Shown: positions 6,094 to 13,010 of the stretch, in pieces | Position numbering within the stretch: the stretch's first letter is position 1 | How the letters are laid out: every line of letters starts with the position of its first letter | The notes under the pieces: generated by a model | Seen by the model: the letters and a program-made list of their open reading frames with translations, nothing else | Told to the model about the DNA's origin: nothing | Databases searched by the model: none | Program-made: the position numbers and the translations under genes | Assembly (NCBI GenBank): GCA_900551105.1 | Contig: URUT01000024.1 | Coordinates: 1-16,864, forward strand | Length of the DNA: 16,864 nt | Source of the DNA: an uncultured Mycoplasmatota bacterium | Lineage (GTDB): Bacteria > Bacillota_I > Bacilli_A > RF39 > UBA660 | Reading direction: 5' to 3'

Positions 6094-6114
6094 TGTATAT
6101 TATGTTAACTCTTA
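6094..6114 (+). repeat. Right 21-bp attachment repeat (half dif)
   Basis: Identical to 1198-1218: TGTATA centre, XerD arm TTATGTTAACT and CTTA. It lacks a recognisable XerC arm to its left, so it should not act as a second complete dif. Confidence 0.92.
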
Positions 6115-6120
6115 AAAATG

Positions 6121-6168
6121 AACAAAAAAGATAGATATTATTATATCTATTGCTATTATCTTTTTGTT
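6121..6168. terminator. Long bidirectional hairpin right of attR
   Basis: An inner perfect stem ATAGATAT (6131-6138) / ATATCTAT (6143-6150) is nested in AACAAAAAAGATA / TATCTTTTTGTT (one bulged A). The outer arms give A-rich and U-rich tails on both strands, so it may terminate transcription from either side. From 6169 to 6317 there is only very AT-rich DNA with nothing I can name. Confidence 0.55.
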
Positions 6169-6317
6169 TGTAGATTATTTTTTTATTTCTATTCTTAAAA
6201 CAATATGCTTATGTCATCTTTAGTTAATATTTACTAATTAAATTATTATTTTATATTATTATTAATTGTTTATTTATAAAATTGATAGGGGAGTTTAACT
6301 TTGAAAAATTCTTGTTA

Positions 6318-6346
6318 TTGATAAACTATTTCTGATACTATATAAT
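6318..6346 (+). promoter_or_regulatory. Sigma-A promoter of the 36-aa peptide gene
   Basis: -35 TTGATA (6318-6323), a 17-bp spacer and a consensus -10 TATAAT (6341-6346), 30 bp before the peptide ATG. Confidence 0.82.
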
Positions 6347-6376
6347 TTAATTAACATATATTTTGGAGGATGTAAC

Positions 6377-6487
6377 ATGATTAAAAAATTTTTTGAATGG
6401 ATATTTAATTTTATAGAGTTTTTATTCCCTGGACTAAAAGAAGAAAAAAAGAATGATTCCCCTTCTCTTTTGGAGATTATAAAATAA
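6377..6487 (+). CDS. 36-aa amphipathic peptide of unknown function
   Basis: A consensus promoter and a strong GGAGGA ribosome binding site (6365-6370) precede the ATG by seven nt, so this short frame is surely translated. The peptide opens with MIKKFFEWIFNFIEFLFPGL, an aromatic-rich hydrophobic helix with two leading Lys, then a charged tail (KEEKKND). Such a shape suits a membrane-acting peptide: type I toxin-like, phenol-soluble-modulin-like or a leaderless bacteriocin. I cannot choose among these, and a leader peptide for the next gene is also possible. It lies about 260 bp right of attR, outside the phage repeat. Confidence 0.65.
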   Translation: MIKKFFEWIFNFIEFLFPGLKEEKKNDSPSLLEIIK

Positions 6488-6522
6488 TACCACAAGTTAA
6501 TCTAGCTTCTATAATTACTAAG

Positions 6523-6789
6523 GTGTCTAATAATAGATATCAAAGTGAATTATATAGAAATATAGATTATGCTGTATTTTCTAAAGATCTTACTACCCTA
6601 CTTTTACTTATTGAGTTAAATGATATTACTCATGAACAAAAATCTAGAAAGATTAGAGATATGAAAGTAAAAGATATTTGCAATAATGCTGGCATTAAAT
6701 TAATTACTTTTTATACTAAATATGACAATAAAGAGGAATATGTTGTTAATAGAGTTATAGAAGAAATAAATAAATTAAAGGAAGTGTGA
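6523..6789 (+). CDS. TetR-like HTH fragment (about 88 aa)
   Basis: The segment 'VKDICNNAGIKLITFYTKYD' followed by NKEEYVV matches the HTH of TetR regulators (normally ...I-x3-AG-x4-TFY-x-F-x-K-x2-L). The ligand-binding domain that should follow is absent: a TGA stops the frame just after the HTH, and 14 further codons in the same frame (LDEIIEAFVAYCKS) come before the next stop. The start is unclear. The GTG at 6523 has no ribosome binding site, and the frame is open from 6457, overlapping the end of the peptide gene, behind a GGAG at 6472. It is either a short regulator or the remnant of a longer TetR gene; transcription is probably shared with the 36-aa peptide. Confidence 0.5.
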   Translation: MSNNRYQSELYRNIDYAVFSKDLTTLLLLIELNDITHEQKSRKIRDMKVKDICNNAGIKLITFYTKYDNKEEYVVNRVIEEINKLKEV

Positions 6790-6828
6790 TTGGATGAGAT
6801 TATTGAGGCTTTTGTAGCTTATTGTAAA

Positions 6829-7572
6829 TCATAAGAAGATATTAGTTAGAATAATTATTATTATACCGATTATTAAGCCTTTGATGAGGCTTTTTTTACT
6901 GTATTTTTGACTTTCTTTGAAGATATCATTTATGGATATAGAAATCATTAGACCTGCGGTAAATAATAAAATGATACTTATCATTAAGTTAGAGATATAT
7001 TTATATAAGATTAAGTATGCTAGTAAGGCTCCTAGTGGTTCTGATATGGCACTTATTAAAGTAAATTTGATAGCTTTTATTTTACTTCTAGTTGAGTAAT
7101 AGATGGGAATAGCTATGGCAATCCCTTCTGGGATGTTATGAAGCATGATAGCAAGGCCATATTTAATACCCATTTTAATATCAATAGTTGATGATAAAAA
7201 AGTAAGTACTCCTTCAGGCATATTATGGATGATTAGTGCCAACATGTTTAAGATGCCTAGTTTATATAAGCTTTCTTGGGATTTCTTTTGAATTTTTTTA
7301 TCAATAACAGAATTTACTTTGTTACCTATTAGAATCATTAATAGTAAGATAATTATAGCTATAATTAGGTTATAGTTTTTAGATATGTAAAAAAAGCCTT
7401 CAGGAATTAAGTCAGTAATAGAAATTAATAACATAATAGTTGCAGAAAAAGATAGTGATATACCAATAAAATTACTTATTTTTTTAGGTTTTAGGTAAAT
7501 AAAAAGACAACCTACCATTGTTGATAAGCCAGCTATTAAAGAAACTGTAAATGCGGTTATAATATTATTCAT
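6829..7572 (-). CDS. zupT: ZIP-family divalent metal transporter (ZupT-like)
   Basis: A 247-aa membrane protein with about eight hydrophobic helices. The paired metal-site motifs of the family are clear: HNMPEG at 116-121 and HNIPEG at 145-150, plus the helix-2 motif 'TDLIPEG' at 53-59. ZupT-type ZIPs import zinc, iron or manganese (known); the exact metal cannot be read from sequence. It lacks the long His-rich loop of many ZIPs. The start at 7572 has no convincing ribosome binding site. It is convergent with the peptide/TetR-like unit to its left, whose terminator lies inside this gene's 3' end, and divergent from the 32-aa repeat peptide to its right. Confidence 0.88.
   Translation of the reverse strand: MNNIITAFTVSLIAGLSTMVGCLFIYLKPKKISNFIGISLSFSATIMLLISITDLIPEGFFYISKNYNLIIAIIILLLMILIGNKVNSVIDKKIQKKSQESLYKLGILNMLALIIHNMPEGVLTFLSSTIDIKMGIKYGLAIMLHNIPEGIAIAIPIYYSTRSKIKAIKFTLISAISEPLGALLAYLILYKYISNLMISIILLFTAGLMISISINDIFKESQKYSKKSLIKGLIIGIIIIILTNIFL
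6875..6897 (+). terminator. Rightward terminator embedded in the 3' end of zupT
   Basis: AAGCCT (6875-6880) pairs with AGGCTT (6887-6892) across a 6-nt loop, followed by five more T. It reads on the plus strand and so ends the 36-aa peptide/TetR-like transcript, after about 45 nt of antisense overlap with zupT. Confidence 0.7.
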
Positions 7573-7663
7573 GTTAATACTATATGTTTTTAACCAATTT
7601 TTACCACTTAATATAGTGCATTTATTTGAACTTTTATACCATACTATAACTAGGAGGTAAGTT

Positions 7664-7762
7664 ATGAAAGCTAAAAATAATGCTAAAGCTAGAAATAATG
7701 CAAAAAATAATGCAAAGTCTAGAAATAATGCAAGAACTGAAAATGAATGTCATTCTCGTTAG
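7664..7762 (+). CDS. 32-aa Asn/Lys/Ala repeat peptide
   Basis: A strong AGGAGGT ribosome binding site (7652-7658) lies five nt before the ATG. The peptide is almost entirely four copies of a K/R-x-N-N-A unit (KNNAKARNNAKNNAKSRNNA) followed by TENECHSR. It has no hydrophobic segment, is very basic and is probably disordered. Small Asn/Lys-rich proteins of this look occur in Firmicutes; a nucleic-acid-binding role is only inference. It ends at 7762, directly against the stop of the xer gene on the other strand. No clear promoter is seen. Confidence 0.65.
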   Translation: MKAKNNAKARNNAKNNAKSRNNARTENECHSR

Positions 7763-8626
7763 TTAATCACGAGGAAAGAATTTTTGATAATCATTTTTTA
7801 ATTCTTGATTAGAGACATGAGTATATATTTGCGTAGTTGAGATATTTTCATGACCTAATAGTTCTTGAATAATTCTTAAATCTGCTCCATTTTGAAGTAG
7901 ATGAGTTGCAAATGTATGTCTTAAGGTATGAGGAGAAACATTTTTCCTGATACCTTTTTTTAAGCATTCTTTTTTGATAACTTTAAAAATAAATTGTCTA
8001 CTAATAGCATCTCCCCTATTATTTATAAATATAGAATTGATATTTTTTTTATTTATTTTGGGGCGATAATTATTTATATAGTCTTCTAATACACTTATAG
8101 CGTAGTCTCCTAGAGGGATAATTCTTTCTTTACTACCCTTACCTATTAATCTAATTATACATTCATAAGAGTCATAGTTTGATGTTTGCATATTACATAG
8201 TTCAGAGATTCTGATGCCACTAGAGTATAGAAGTTCTAAAATTGCTTTGTTTCTAGCGTCATAGGGACTTTTGATTTCTACGTCTAGTAATTTACTTACT
8301 TCTTCTAAAGTAAGGTATGTAGGTAGTTTTTTAGCTATTTTAGGACTTTTAATATTAGCAAGAGGGTTTACTTTGATCTTTTCTCTTTTTTGATAGTATT
8401 TAAAAAATGATTTTAGTGAGCTTATCTTGTGACTGATAGTCGTGCTTTCAAGGTTTTTGATGGTTTTTAAGTAAGCTAAAATATCTTCTTTTGTTGATGA
8501 TAATATATCTCCTTTTTTAAATTCTTGATACTCTTTAATATCACTTAAGTAGGAGTTTATGGTGTTCATACTATAATTTTTTTCAAATTTTAAATAGTTT
8601 TCATATTCTTTTAAATTATCAGGCAT
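7763..8626 (-). CDS. xerD: Tyrosine recombinase of the XerC/XerD class
   Basis: XerC/XerD act at dif to resolve chromosome dimers and are hijacked by phages that integrate there. The 287-aa length is normal. An N-terminal SAM-like core-binding domain (about 1-90) is followed by the catalytic domain with Arg139 (SSGIRISEL), Lys163 (GKGSKER), His233 and Arg236 (HTLRHTFATHLL), His259 (LLGHENISTTQ) and the nucleophile Tyr268 (IYTHVS): all six are present. The C-terminal pattern favours XerD over XerC, but a phage- or island-type relative cannot be excluded. The ribosome binding site is weak (GTAGG). It lies only about 1.6 kb from dif, which suggests a functional link. Confidence 0.85.
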   Translation of the reverse strand: MPDNLKEYENYLKFEKNYSMNTINSYLSDIKEYQEFKKGDILSSTKEDILAYLKTIKNLESTTISHKISSLKSFFKYYQKREKIKVNPLANIKSPKIAKKLPTYLTLEEVSKLLDVEIKSPYDARNKAILELLYSSGIRISELCNMQTSNYDSYECIIRLIGKGSKERIIPLGDYAISVLEDYINNYRPKINKKNINSIFINNRGDAISRQFIFKVIKKECLKKGIRKNVSPHTLRHTFATHLLQNGADLRIIQELLGHENISTTQIYTHVSNQELKNDYQKFFPRD

Positions 8627-8664
8627 ATTATTTACCTACTTTCTTTTATTATTATACATTTATC

Positions 8665-8693
8665 TTTAGTTTTTAGCAAATTTAATATATAAT
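8665..8693 (+). promoter_or_regulatory. Promoter of the rarA-gpsA operon
   Basis: -10 TATAAT (8688-8693) with a weak -35 TTTAGT (8665-8670) at 17-bp spacing. Transcription would start near 8700, leaving a leader of only about 10 nt before the chosen rarA ATG. Confidence 0.6.
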
Positions 8694-8709
8694 ATTATTG
8701 GTGAAGAAA

Positions 8710-9903
8710 ATGGAATTACTTGCTAATAAATTAAGACCGAAGAAGCTATGTGATGTTATTGGCCAAGAGCATTTAATTGGTGAAGGCGCAATAATTAATA
8801 ATTTAGTTAAGAATAAAGTTTTGTTTTCTATGATTTTATATGGGCCACCTGGAACAGGTAAAACTAGTATTGCTAATGCAATTATTGGGGAACTTAATAA
8901 AAATTATAGATTTTTAAATGCAGTTATTAATAAAAAGGAAGATTTTGATATTGTTATTGAAGAAGCTAAAATGGCTGGAGAAATGATTTTAGTTATAGAT
9001 GAAATTCATAGAATGAATAAAGATAAACAAGATTTACTTCTTCCCTATTTAGAAAGTGGGCTTATTGTGATTATTGGTCTTACTACTGCTAATCCTTATC
9101 ATGCGATTAATGCAGCTATTAGAAGTAGATGCCAGATATTTGAGGTTAAACCACTTAGTGAAAATGATATTTTTAAAGGCCTTAAAAAAGCTTGTGAGTT
9201 TCTTCCGAATATTAATATTTCAGATGAGACTATAAGTGTGATAACTACTTTAAGTGGTGGAGATTTTAGAAGTGCGATTAATTTATTAGAGGTTGCTTAT
9301 TATAGTTCTAGTGATAAGCTGGTTACTAAAGAGATAATAGCAAAGATTAATAGTAAGCCGACAGTGTTTATTGATAAGAATGATGATGGTTATTATGATA
9401 CGATAAGTGCTTTTCAAAAGTCTATTAGAGGTAGTGATGTTAATGCGGCACTTTATTATTTAGGTGTTCTTTTAGAAGCTGGAGACTTAGAGATTATTTT
9501 TAGAAGAATGAGCGTTATTGCTTACGAGGATATTGGACTTGCTAATCCAGGAATTGGACCCAAAGTCCATGCAGCAATTGAGGCAGTTAGATTACTTGGA
9601 ATGCCGGAAGGTAGAATTCCTTTATCTGTTGTAGTTAGTGAAATGGCACTTTCTCCTAAGAGTAATAGTGCTTATGGGGCTTTAGATAATGCGATTGGAG
9701 CAATTAGAAAAGGTGGATGTGGCAAGGTTCCTAGTCATTTAAGAACTAATAGTAAAGATTATAAGTATCCACATAATTATCCAAAGTATTATGTTAAACA
9801 ACAGTATTTACCTGATAATTTAGTTAATGCAAGGTTTTATATACCAAGAAATAATACTTATGAAAGAAACTTAGTTAAAATAAATGAGGAGATGAAAAAA
9901 TGA
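8710..9903 (+). CDS. rarA: Replication-associated recombination protein A (AAA+ ATPase, RarA/MgsA/YrvN)
   Basis: A clamp-loader-like ATPase that works at stalled or gapped replication forks. Walker A is GPPGTGKT (45-52); Walker B is ILVIDEIHR (93-101, D97 and E98); sensor-1 region GLTTANP (123-129); arginine-finger segment AIRSRC (136-141). The C-terminal region has the family's 'AYEDIGLANP' and 'YKYPHNYP' signatures. I start at the ATG at 8710 because RarA proteins begin 'M-x-PLA-x-x-xRP' and here it is MELLANKLRP; a TTG and a GTG just upstream are less likely. At 397 aa it is slightly short for the family. Its stop overlaps the gpsA start (ATGA). In Bacillus its homologue also lies beside the TcdA homologue. 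Confidence 0.93.
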   Translation: MELLANKLRPKKLCDVIGQEHLIGEGAIINNLVKNKVLFSMILYGPPGTGKTSIANAIIGELNKNYRFLNAVINKKEDFDIVIEEAKMAGEMILVIDEIHRMNKDKQDLLLPYLESGLIVIIGLTTANPYHAINAAIRSRCQIFEVKPLSENDIFKGLKKACEFLPNINISDETISVITTLSGGDFRSAINLLEVAYYSSSDKLVTKEIIAKINSKPTVFIDKNDDGYYDTISAFQKSIRGSDVNAALYYLGVLLEAGDLEIIFRRMSVIAYEDIGLANPGIGPKVHAAIEAVRLLGMPEGRIPLSVVVSEMALSPKSNSAYGALDNAIGAIRKGGCGKVPSHLRTNSKDYKYPHNYPKYYVKQQYLPDNLVNARFYIPRNNTYERNLVKINEEMKK

Positions 9904-10868
9904 AGGTAGCAGTTATTGGATCTGGAGCTTTTGGATTTGCGATAGCTCTTAGTTTATATAATAATGGTTGTGATGTCCGTGTATGGTGTAGTTCTTCAGA
10001 GAAATCTGATGCTTTAAATAATAAAATACAAGAGATTATTAAAGGAGTTTCTATACCGGATGGTATGATGTTTACCTCTTCTTATAAAGATGCCGTAGAT
10101 GGCGTAAAAATGATATATTTGATGACTAGTGCTAAGTATATTGGAAATTGTGTTAAAGAAATATCTAAATATGCTAGTAAGGATGCAGTATATTGTATTG
10201 GGAGTAAAGGAATAGAACAAGGAAGTTGTGAGTTTGTTCATGAGGTATTTAAGAAGAATTCTCCTAGTAGGAATTATGCAGTAATATCAGGGCCTAGTTT
10301 TGCTGTAGATCTTGCTAATAAAGAGCCTATTGGTTTTAGTTTAGCTAGTCATAATAATTATACGAGAAAGATGATCGAAGAAAGTCTTGCTAGTGATAAT
10401 GTTAAGCTTAGACCAAGTTCTGATATGATTGGTGTAGAGCTTTGCGGAGCTATTAAAAATGTTATTGCCGTAGCAGCTGGTATTATAACTGGTCTTGGAT
10501 ATAATGAAAGTACAAGAAGCTTTTTAATTGTTGAGTCTATGCATGATATTAAGTGGTTAATTAAAGTATTAGGTGGTAGAAAGAAGACTATTTTAAGTTT
10601 TGCAGGAATTGGTGATTTACTTCTTACCTGTACTAGTATAAAAAGCCGTAATTATTCATACGGTATATTACTAGGTAAAAAAGATTTTGAGGGTGCTAAG
10701 AAGTATTTAGAAGAAACTACTGTTGAGGGCTATTATACGCTTAAAAGTATCTCTGCCCTACTTAATAGAAAGAAAATAAAGATGCCAGTAATTAGTTTAA
10801 TATATGATATTGTTATGAAGAATGAAGATCCAATGAAGCTAGCATCATTTTTAATAAATAAAAAATAA
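9900..10868 (+). CDS. gpsA: NAD(P)-dependent glycerol-3-phosphate dehydrogenase
   Basis: Makes sn-glycerol-3-phosphate from dihydroxyacetone phosphate for membrane phospholipids. The NAD(P)-binding motif GSGAFG (7-12) opens the protein; SKGIE (102-106), SGPSFA (130-135), GAIKNV with the catalytic Lys (183-188) and the substrate-domain signature 'AGIGDLLLTCTS...SRNYSYG' follow in family order. The 322-aa length is slightly below usual. The stretch between the Lys region and 'GIGDL' (about 205-235: HDIKWLIKVLGGRKKT) departs from the common 'LGEM-RLG' sequence. It overlaps rarA by four nt, so the two are co-translated. Confidence 0.92.
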   Translation: MKVAVIGSGAFGFAIALSLYNNGCDVRVWCSSSEKSDALNNKIQEIIKGVSIPDGMMFTSSYKDAVDGVKMIYLMTSAKYIGNCVKEISKYASKDAVYCIGSKGIEQGSCEFVHEVFKKNSPSRNYAVISGPSFAVDLANKEPIGFSLASHNNYTRKMIEESLASDNVKLRPSSDMIGVELCGAIKNVIAVAAGIITGLGYNESTRSFLIVESMHDIKWLIKVLGGRKKTILSFAGIGDLLLTCTSIKSRNYSYGILLGKKDFEGAKKYLEETTVEGYYTLKSISALLNRKKIKMPVISLIYDIVMKNEDPMKLASFLINKK

Positions 10869-10888
10869 TATTGATTATACGAGGTTTT

Positions 10889-11554
10889 ATGAATAAAGTT
10901 ACAAATTCTTATATTTTAGATAGAGTGTTATTGGGAGAAAATCCTAATAGTTATATTTGCACAAATACTAGTAATAATTTAATGTGTGAAGTTGGAGAGC
11001 TTGGTGATTATAAAGATACGATTAGAGTTACGATAAGTACTGATGATTTAATGCTTGCTGGAATTGACAAAATTCAAGCTGAGGATGCAAATAGTACCTT
11101 AATTGTACAAGATTGTCTTTATGAAAGTTTGCTAGTGGCTATGATTCTTAAAAAGGTTTTAGAAAAGTATCCTGAACTTAAGATTTTAGGGATTGATAAA
11201 GAGAAGGTTCAAAAAGCAATAAATAATTCTTTAACAACGGATGTAAAAAATATTAATCCTGATGTAATGTTTGCTCGTTACCATCTAGATGCTTTTGCTA
11301 GACTTTTAAAAATGAAATATAATTCTAATATAAGTATAAACGTACTTATTAATGGTATACCGGTTAATTTACAAAGAGTTATTAATTCGTATGTTAATGA
11401 TAGATATTCTTTTAGAACAGTTTTATTTGCCAGTGATAGTGATTTATGTACCTATTATGATTCTAACGGAGTTTTACTTCAAGATGTTCATGATTATCAT
11501 AGTCTAAATTTAAGTGGAATTACATCTTTAAAAAATAAAAAAGATCTTCAATAA
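10889..11554 (+). CDS. Conserved-looking protein of unknown function (221 aa), third gene of the operon
   Basis: The ATG at 10889 follows GAGG by four nt; an in-frame TTG at 10871 is weaker. The protein is soluble with no signal peptide or membrane helix. It has mixed alpha/beta character, a hydrophobic core 'LIVQDCLYESLLVAMILKK' and a 'YYDSNGVLLQDVHDYHSLNL' C-terminal segment. I do not recognise a family. It lies 20 nt after gpsA with no promoter between and shares the terminator that closes the operon, so it is co-transcribed with rarA and gpsA. Confidence 0.7.
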   Translation: MNKVTNSYILDRVLLGENPNSYICTNTSNNLMCEVGELGDYKDTIRVTISTDDLMLAGIDKIQAEDANSTLIVQDCLYESLLVAMILKKVLEKYPELKILGIDKEKVQKAINNSLTTDVKNINPDVMFARYHLDAFARLLKMKYNSNISINVLINGIPVNLQRVINSYVNDRYSFRTVLFASDSDLCTYYDSNGVLLQDVHDYHSLNLSGITSLKNKKDLQ

Positions 11555-11570
11555 TAGAAGATTTTTTTTA
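11544..11570. terminator. Bidirectional terminator between the operon and the HAD gene
   Basis: ATCTTC (11544-11549) pairs with GAAGAT (11557-11562). T8 follows on the plus strand and an A-rich run (U on the minus strand) precedes it, so it serves both convergent units. It contains the stop codon of the plus-strand gene. Confidence 0.8.
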
Positions 11571-12113
11571 TAAAAATTTGTTTATTTCATTAAATTGATC
11601 CGTATGCTTTTCTACTTTGATTGTTTGAATCCCTAAATTTTTAGCACCAATTATATTTTCTGTATTATCATCTAAAAACAATAATTCTTCAGATTTTATA
11701 TTGTATTTTTTTAATATATATTCATAAAAGTCAGCATTTGGTTTTATTTTATGAATATTTGCCGAAATGATAATGTCATCTATATAGCTACTATTAAACG
11801 AATTTTTAATAAACTCTTCGATGAATGAAACATGATTAGTTGCTACAATTAGTTTTAAATTATTATTTTTTTGCTTTATTTTCTTAAATATTTCAGTATT
11901 TTTTATCTTGTATAATTTATTAATTATATTTTTAGTTGTATTAATAATTGATAATTGATCTTCGTCAATAATATTTTTGGCTTTTGCTAAATATTCTTCA
12001 TCACTTAAATTAGGTCCAAATAACCTTTCTAGTTTGTCTTCTACTGGTAAAAGATCAATATCTTTTTCGTTTGCTAAAACACCTACAAAGTCAAAAGCAA
12101 TAACTTTTATCAT
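11568..12113 (-). CDS. HAD-superfamily hydrolase (181 aa)
   Basis: A small phosphatase-type protein. Motif I is FDFVGVL with nucleophile Asp8; motif II is the Thr in IVATNH (Thr92); motif III is Lys124 in KIKPN; motif IV is LFLDDNTENI (Asp148/Asp149). The helical cap lies between residues about 15 and 75. The second Asp of motif I (usually D-x-D) is Val here; related YihX-type HADs carry a non-acidic residue there too, so activity is possible but uncertain. Substrate unknown. The ATG at 12113 follows AGGAGG closely. It lies 30 nt after tcdA with no promoter between and is probably co-transcribed with it. Confidence 0.82.
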   Translation of the reverse strand: MIKVIAFDFVGVLANEKDIDLLPVEDKLERLFGPNLSDEEYLAKAKNIIDEDQLSIINTTKNIINKLYKIKNTEIFKKIKQKNNNLKLIVATNHVSFIEEFIKNSFNSSYIDDIIISANIHKIKPNADFYEYILKKYNIKSEELLFLDDNTENIIGAKNLGIQTIKVEKHTDQFNEINKFL

Positions 12114-12143
12114 TTAATTCCTCCTTTTATTTATTTCAGTATA

Positions 12144-12815
12144 TCAAATATTTTTTATAATGTCATTTAAAATATAACTAGCACATAACAAGCCGGAGAT
12201 TGCTGGCATATAGGCAATAGTTCCTAATTTAGTTTGATTTTTAATTGGCGGTTCAGTACTTGATACAACTTTGAATTTAGTTCTAATTTTTTCATCTTTA
12301 ACTTTTTTTCTAATAATTCTTGCTATTGGGTCGTTTGAGGTTTTATCTATGGTAGTTATACTAAATTTTGTCATATCCATTTTATTTGCTGTACCCATAG
12401 ATGAAATTAATTTATAATTTGATGCGTTTTTGATTAGTAACATTTTTAATTTTAAGTCATCGCAGGCATCTATTACATAGTCGTATTTATCTTCTAAGAG
12501 AATATTAAAGTTCTTTTCAGTAATAAATTCATTAATAACTTTGATATTAGTATTTGGATTAATACTTAAAGCTCTTTCTTTAGCTACTAGTACTTTTGGC
12601 TTACCTATTACATTTATATTACTTATTATTTGTCTATTTAAGTTTGAATTTTCTACTACATCGCCATCAACGATGTTAATATTAATGATACCTGATCTAA
12701 CTAGCGTTTCAAAGGCATAGCCCCCTACTCCACCAACGCCAACGATTAAAACGTTTTTAGTTTGGATTTTGTTAAATGATTCTTCATTAATTAAAGTTAT
12801 TAATCTTTCAAACAT
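12144..12815 (-). CDS. tcdA: tRNA threonylcarbamoyladenosine dehydratase (TcdA / CsdL / YrvM family)
   Basis: An E1-like ATP-dependent enzyme that cyclises t6A at position 37 of tRNAs to ct6A. The Rossmann nucleotide motif GVGGVGG is at 26-32, with Asp50 next. 'NLNRQ' (58-62) is the ThiF/MoeB-type contact; 'DACDD' (116-120), 'SSMGTANKMDMTKF' (138-151) and 'SSTEPP' (185-190) match TcdA rather than ThiF or MoeB. I start at the ATG at 12815, seven nt from AAGGAGA. The longer in-frame extension to 12899 would overlap the 6S RNA candidate and reads as non-protein sequence. The 223-aa length is slightly short for the family. Confidence 0.9.
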   Translation of the reverse strand: MFERLITLINEESFNKIQTKNVLIVGVGGVGGYAFETLVRSGIININIVDGDVVENSNLNRQIISNINVIGKPKVLVAKERALSINPNTNIKVINEFITEKNFNILLEDKYDYVIDACDDLKLKMLLIKNASNYKLISSMGTANKMDMTKFSITTIDKTSNDPIARIIRKKVKDEKIRTKFKVVSSTEPPIKNQTKLGTIAYMPAISGLLCASYILNDIIKNI

Positions 12816-12840
12816 AATTATTCTCCTTTTTAAAACATAT

Positions 12841-13004
12841 AAAAACCTAGAAAATAGTCTTAGTGATAAATTCCCGCGCACTTGCAAGGTGGGCATCACA
12901 TAGAAGGCTTTAGGAGTCTAGATTAAATCTAGCTTTCTACACCACCTCTAATTAGATTCCCAATATTCACCATTGACGGATTTATATTTAACCATCTTCT
13001 AGGT
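12841..13004 (-). ncRNA. ssrS: 6S RNA candidate (RNA polymerase regulator)
   Basis: A 164-nt non-coding unit with its own extended -10 promoter. The RNA ends pair in a 14-bp closing stem (13004-12991 with 12858-12845, two G-U pairs) followed by a short U run. Inside are a perfect hairpin CTAGATT/AATCTAG (12918-12932) and a GTGAT...ATCAC stem-loop (12863-12899), leaving a large unpaired middle, as expected of an RNA that mimics an open promoter. In B. subtilis the 6S-1 RNA gene bsrA lies directly upstream of yrvM, the tcdA homologue (known), exactly as here. Identification rests on synteny, size and fold, not on a covariance search. A riboswitch leader of tcdA is the main alternative; the T-box consensus is not seen. 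Confidence 0.72.
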
Positions 13005-13010
13005 ACTTTA

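Noticed and set aside
6787..6831. TGA read as tryptophan, joining the TetR-like fragment to 14 more codons
   Set aside because: TGA is a clear stop elsewhere (rarA-gpsA ATGA overlap, zupT, tcdA), so genetic code 4 does not apply.
12816..12899. N-terminal extension of tcdA (MMPTLQVRGN...)
   Set aside because: It would translate part of the 6S RNA candidate; the ATG at 12815 has a proper ribosome binding site and fits the family start.
12841..13004. T-box or other riboswitch in front of tcdA
   Set aside because: No T-box UGGNACCGCG-type element or tRNA gene nearby; the closing stem, promoter and bsrA-like synteny fit 6S RNA better, though not decisively.
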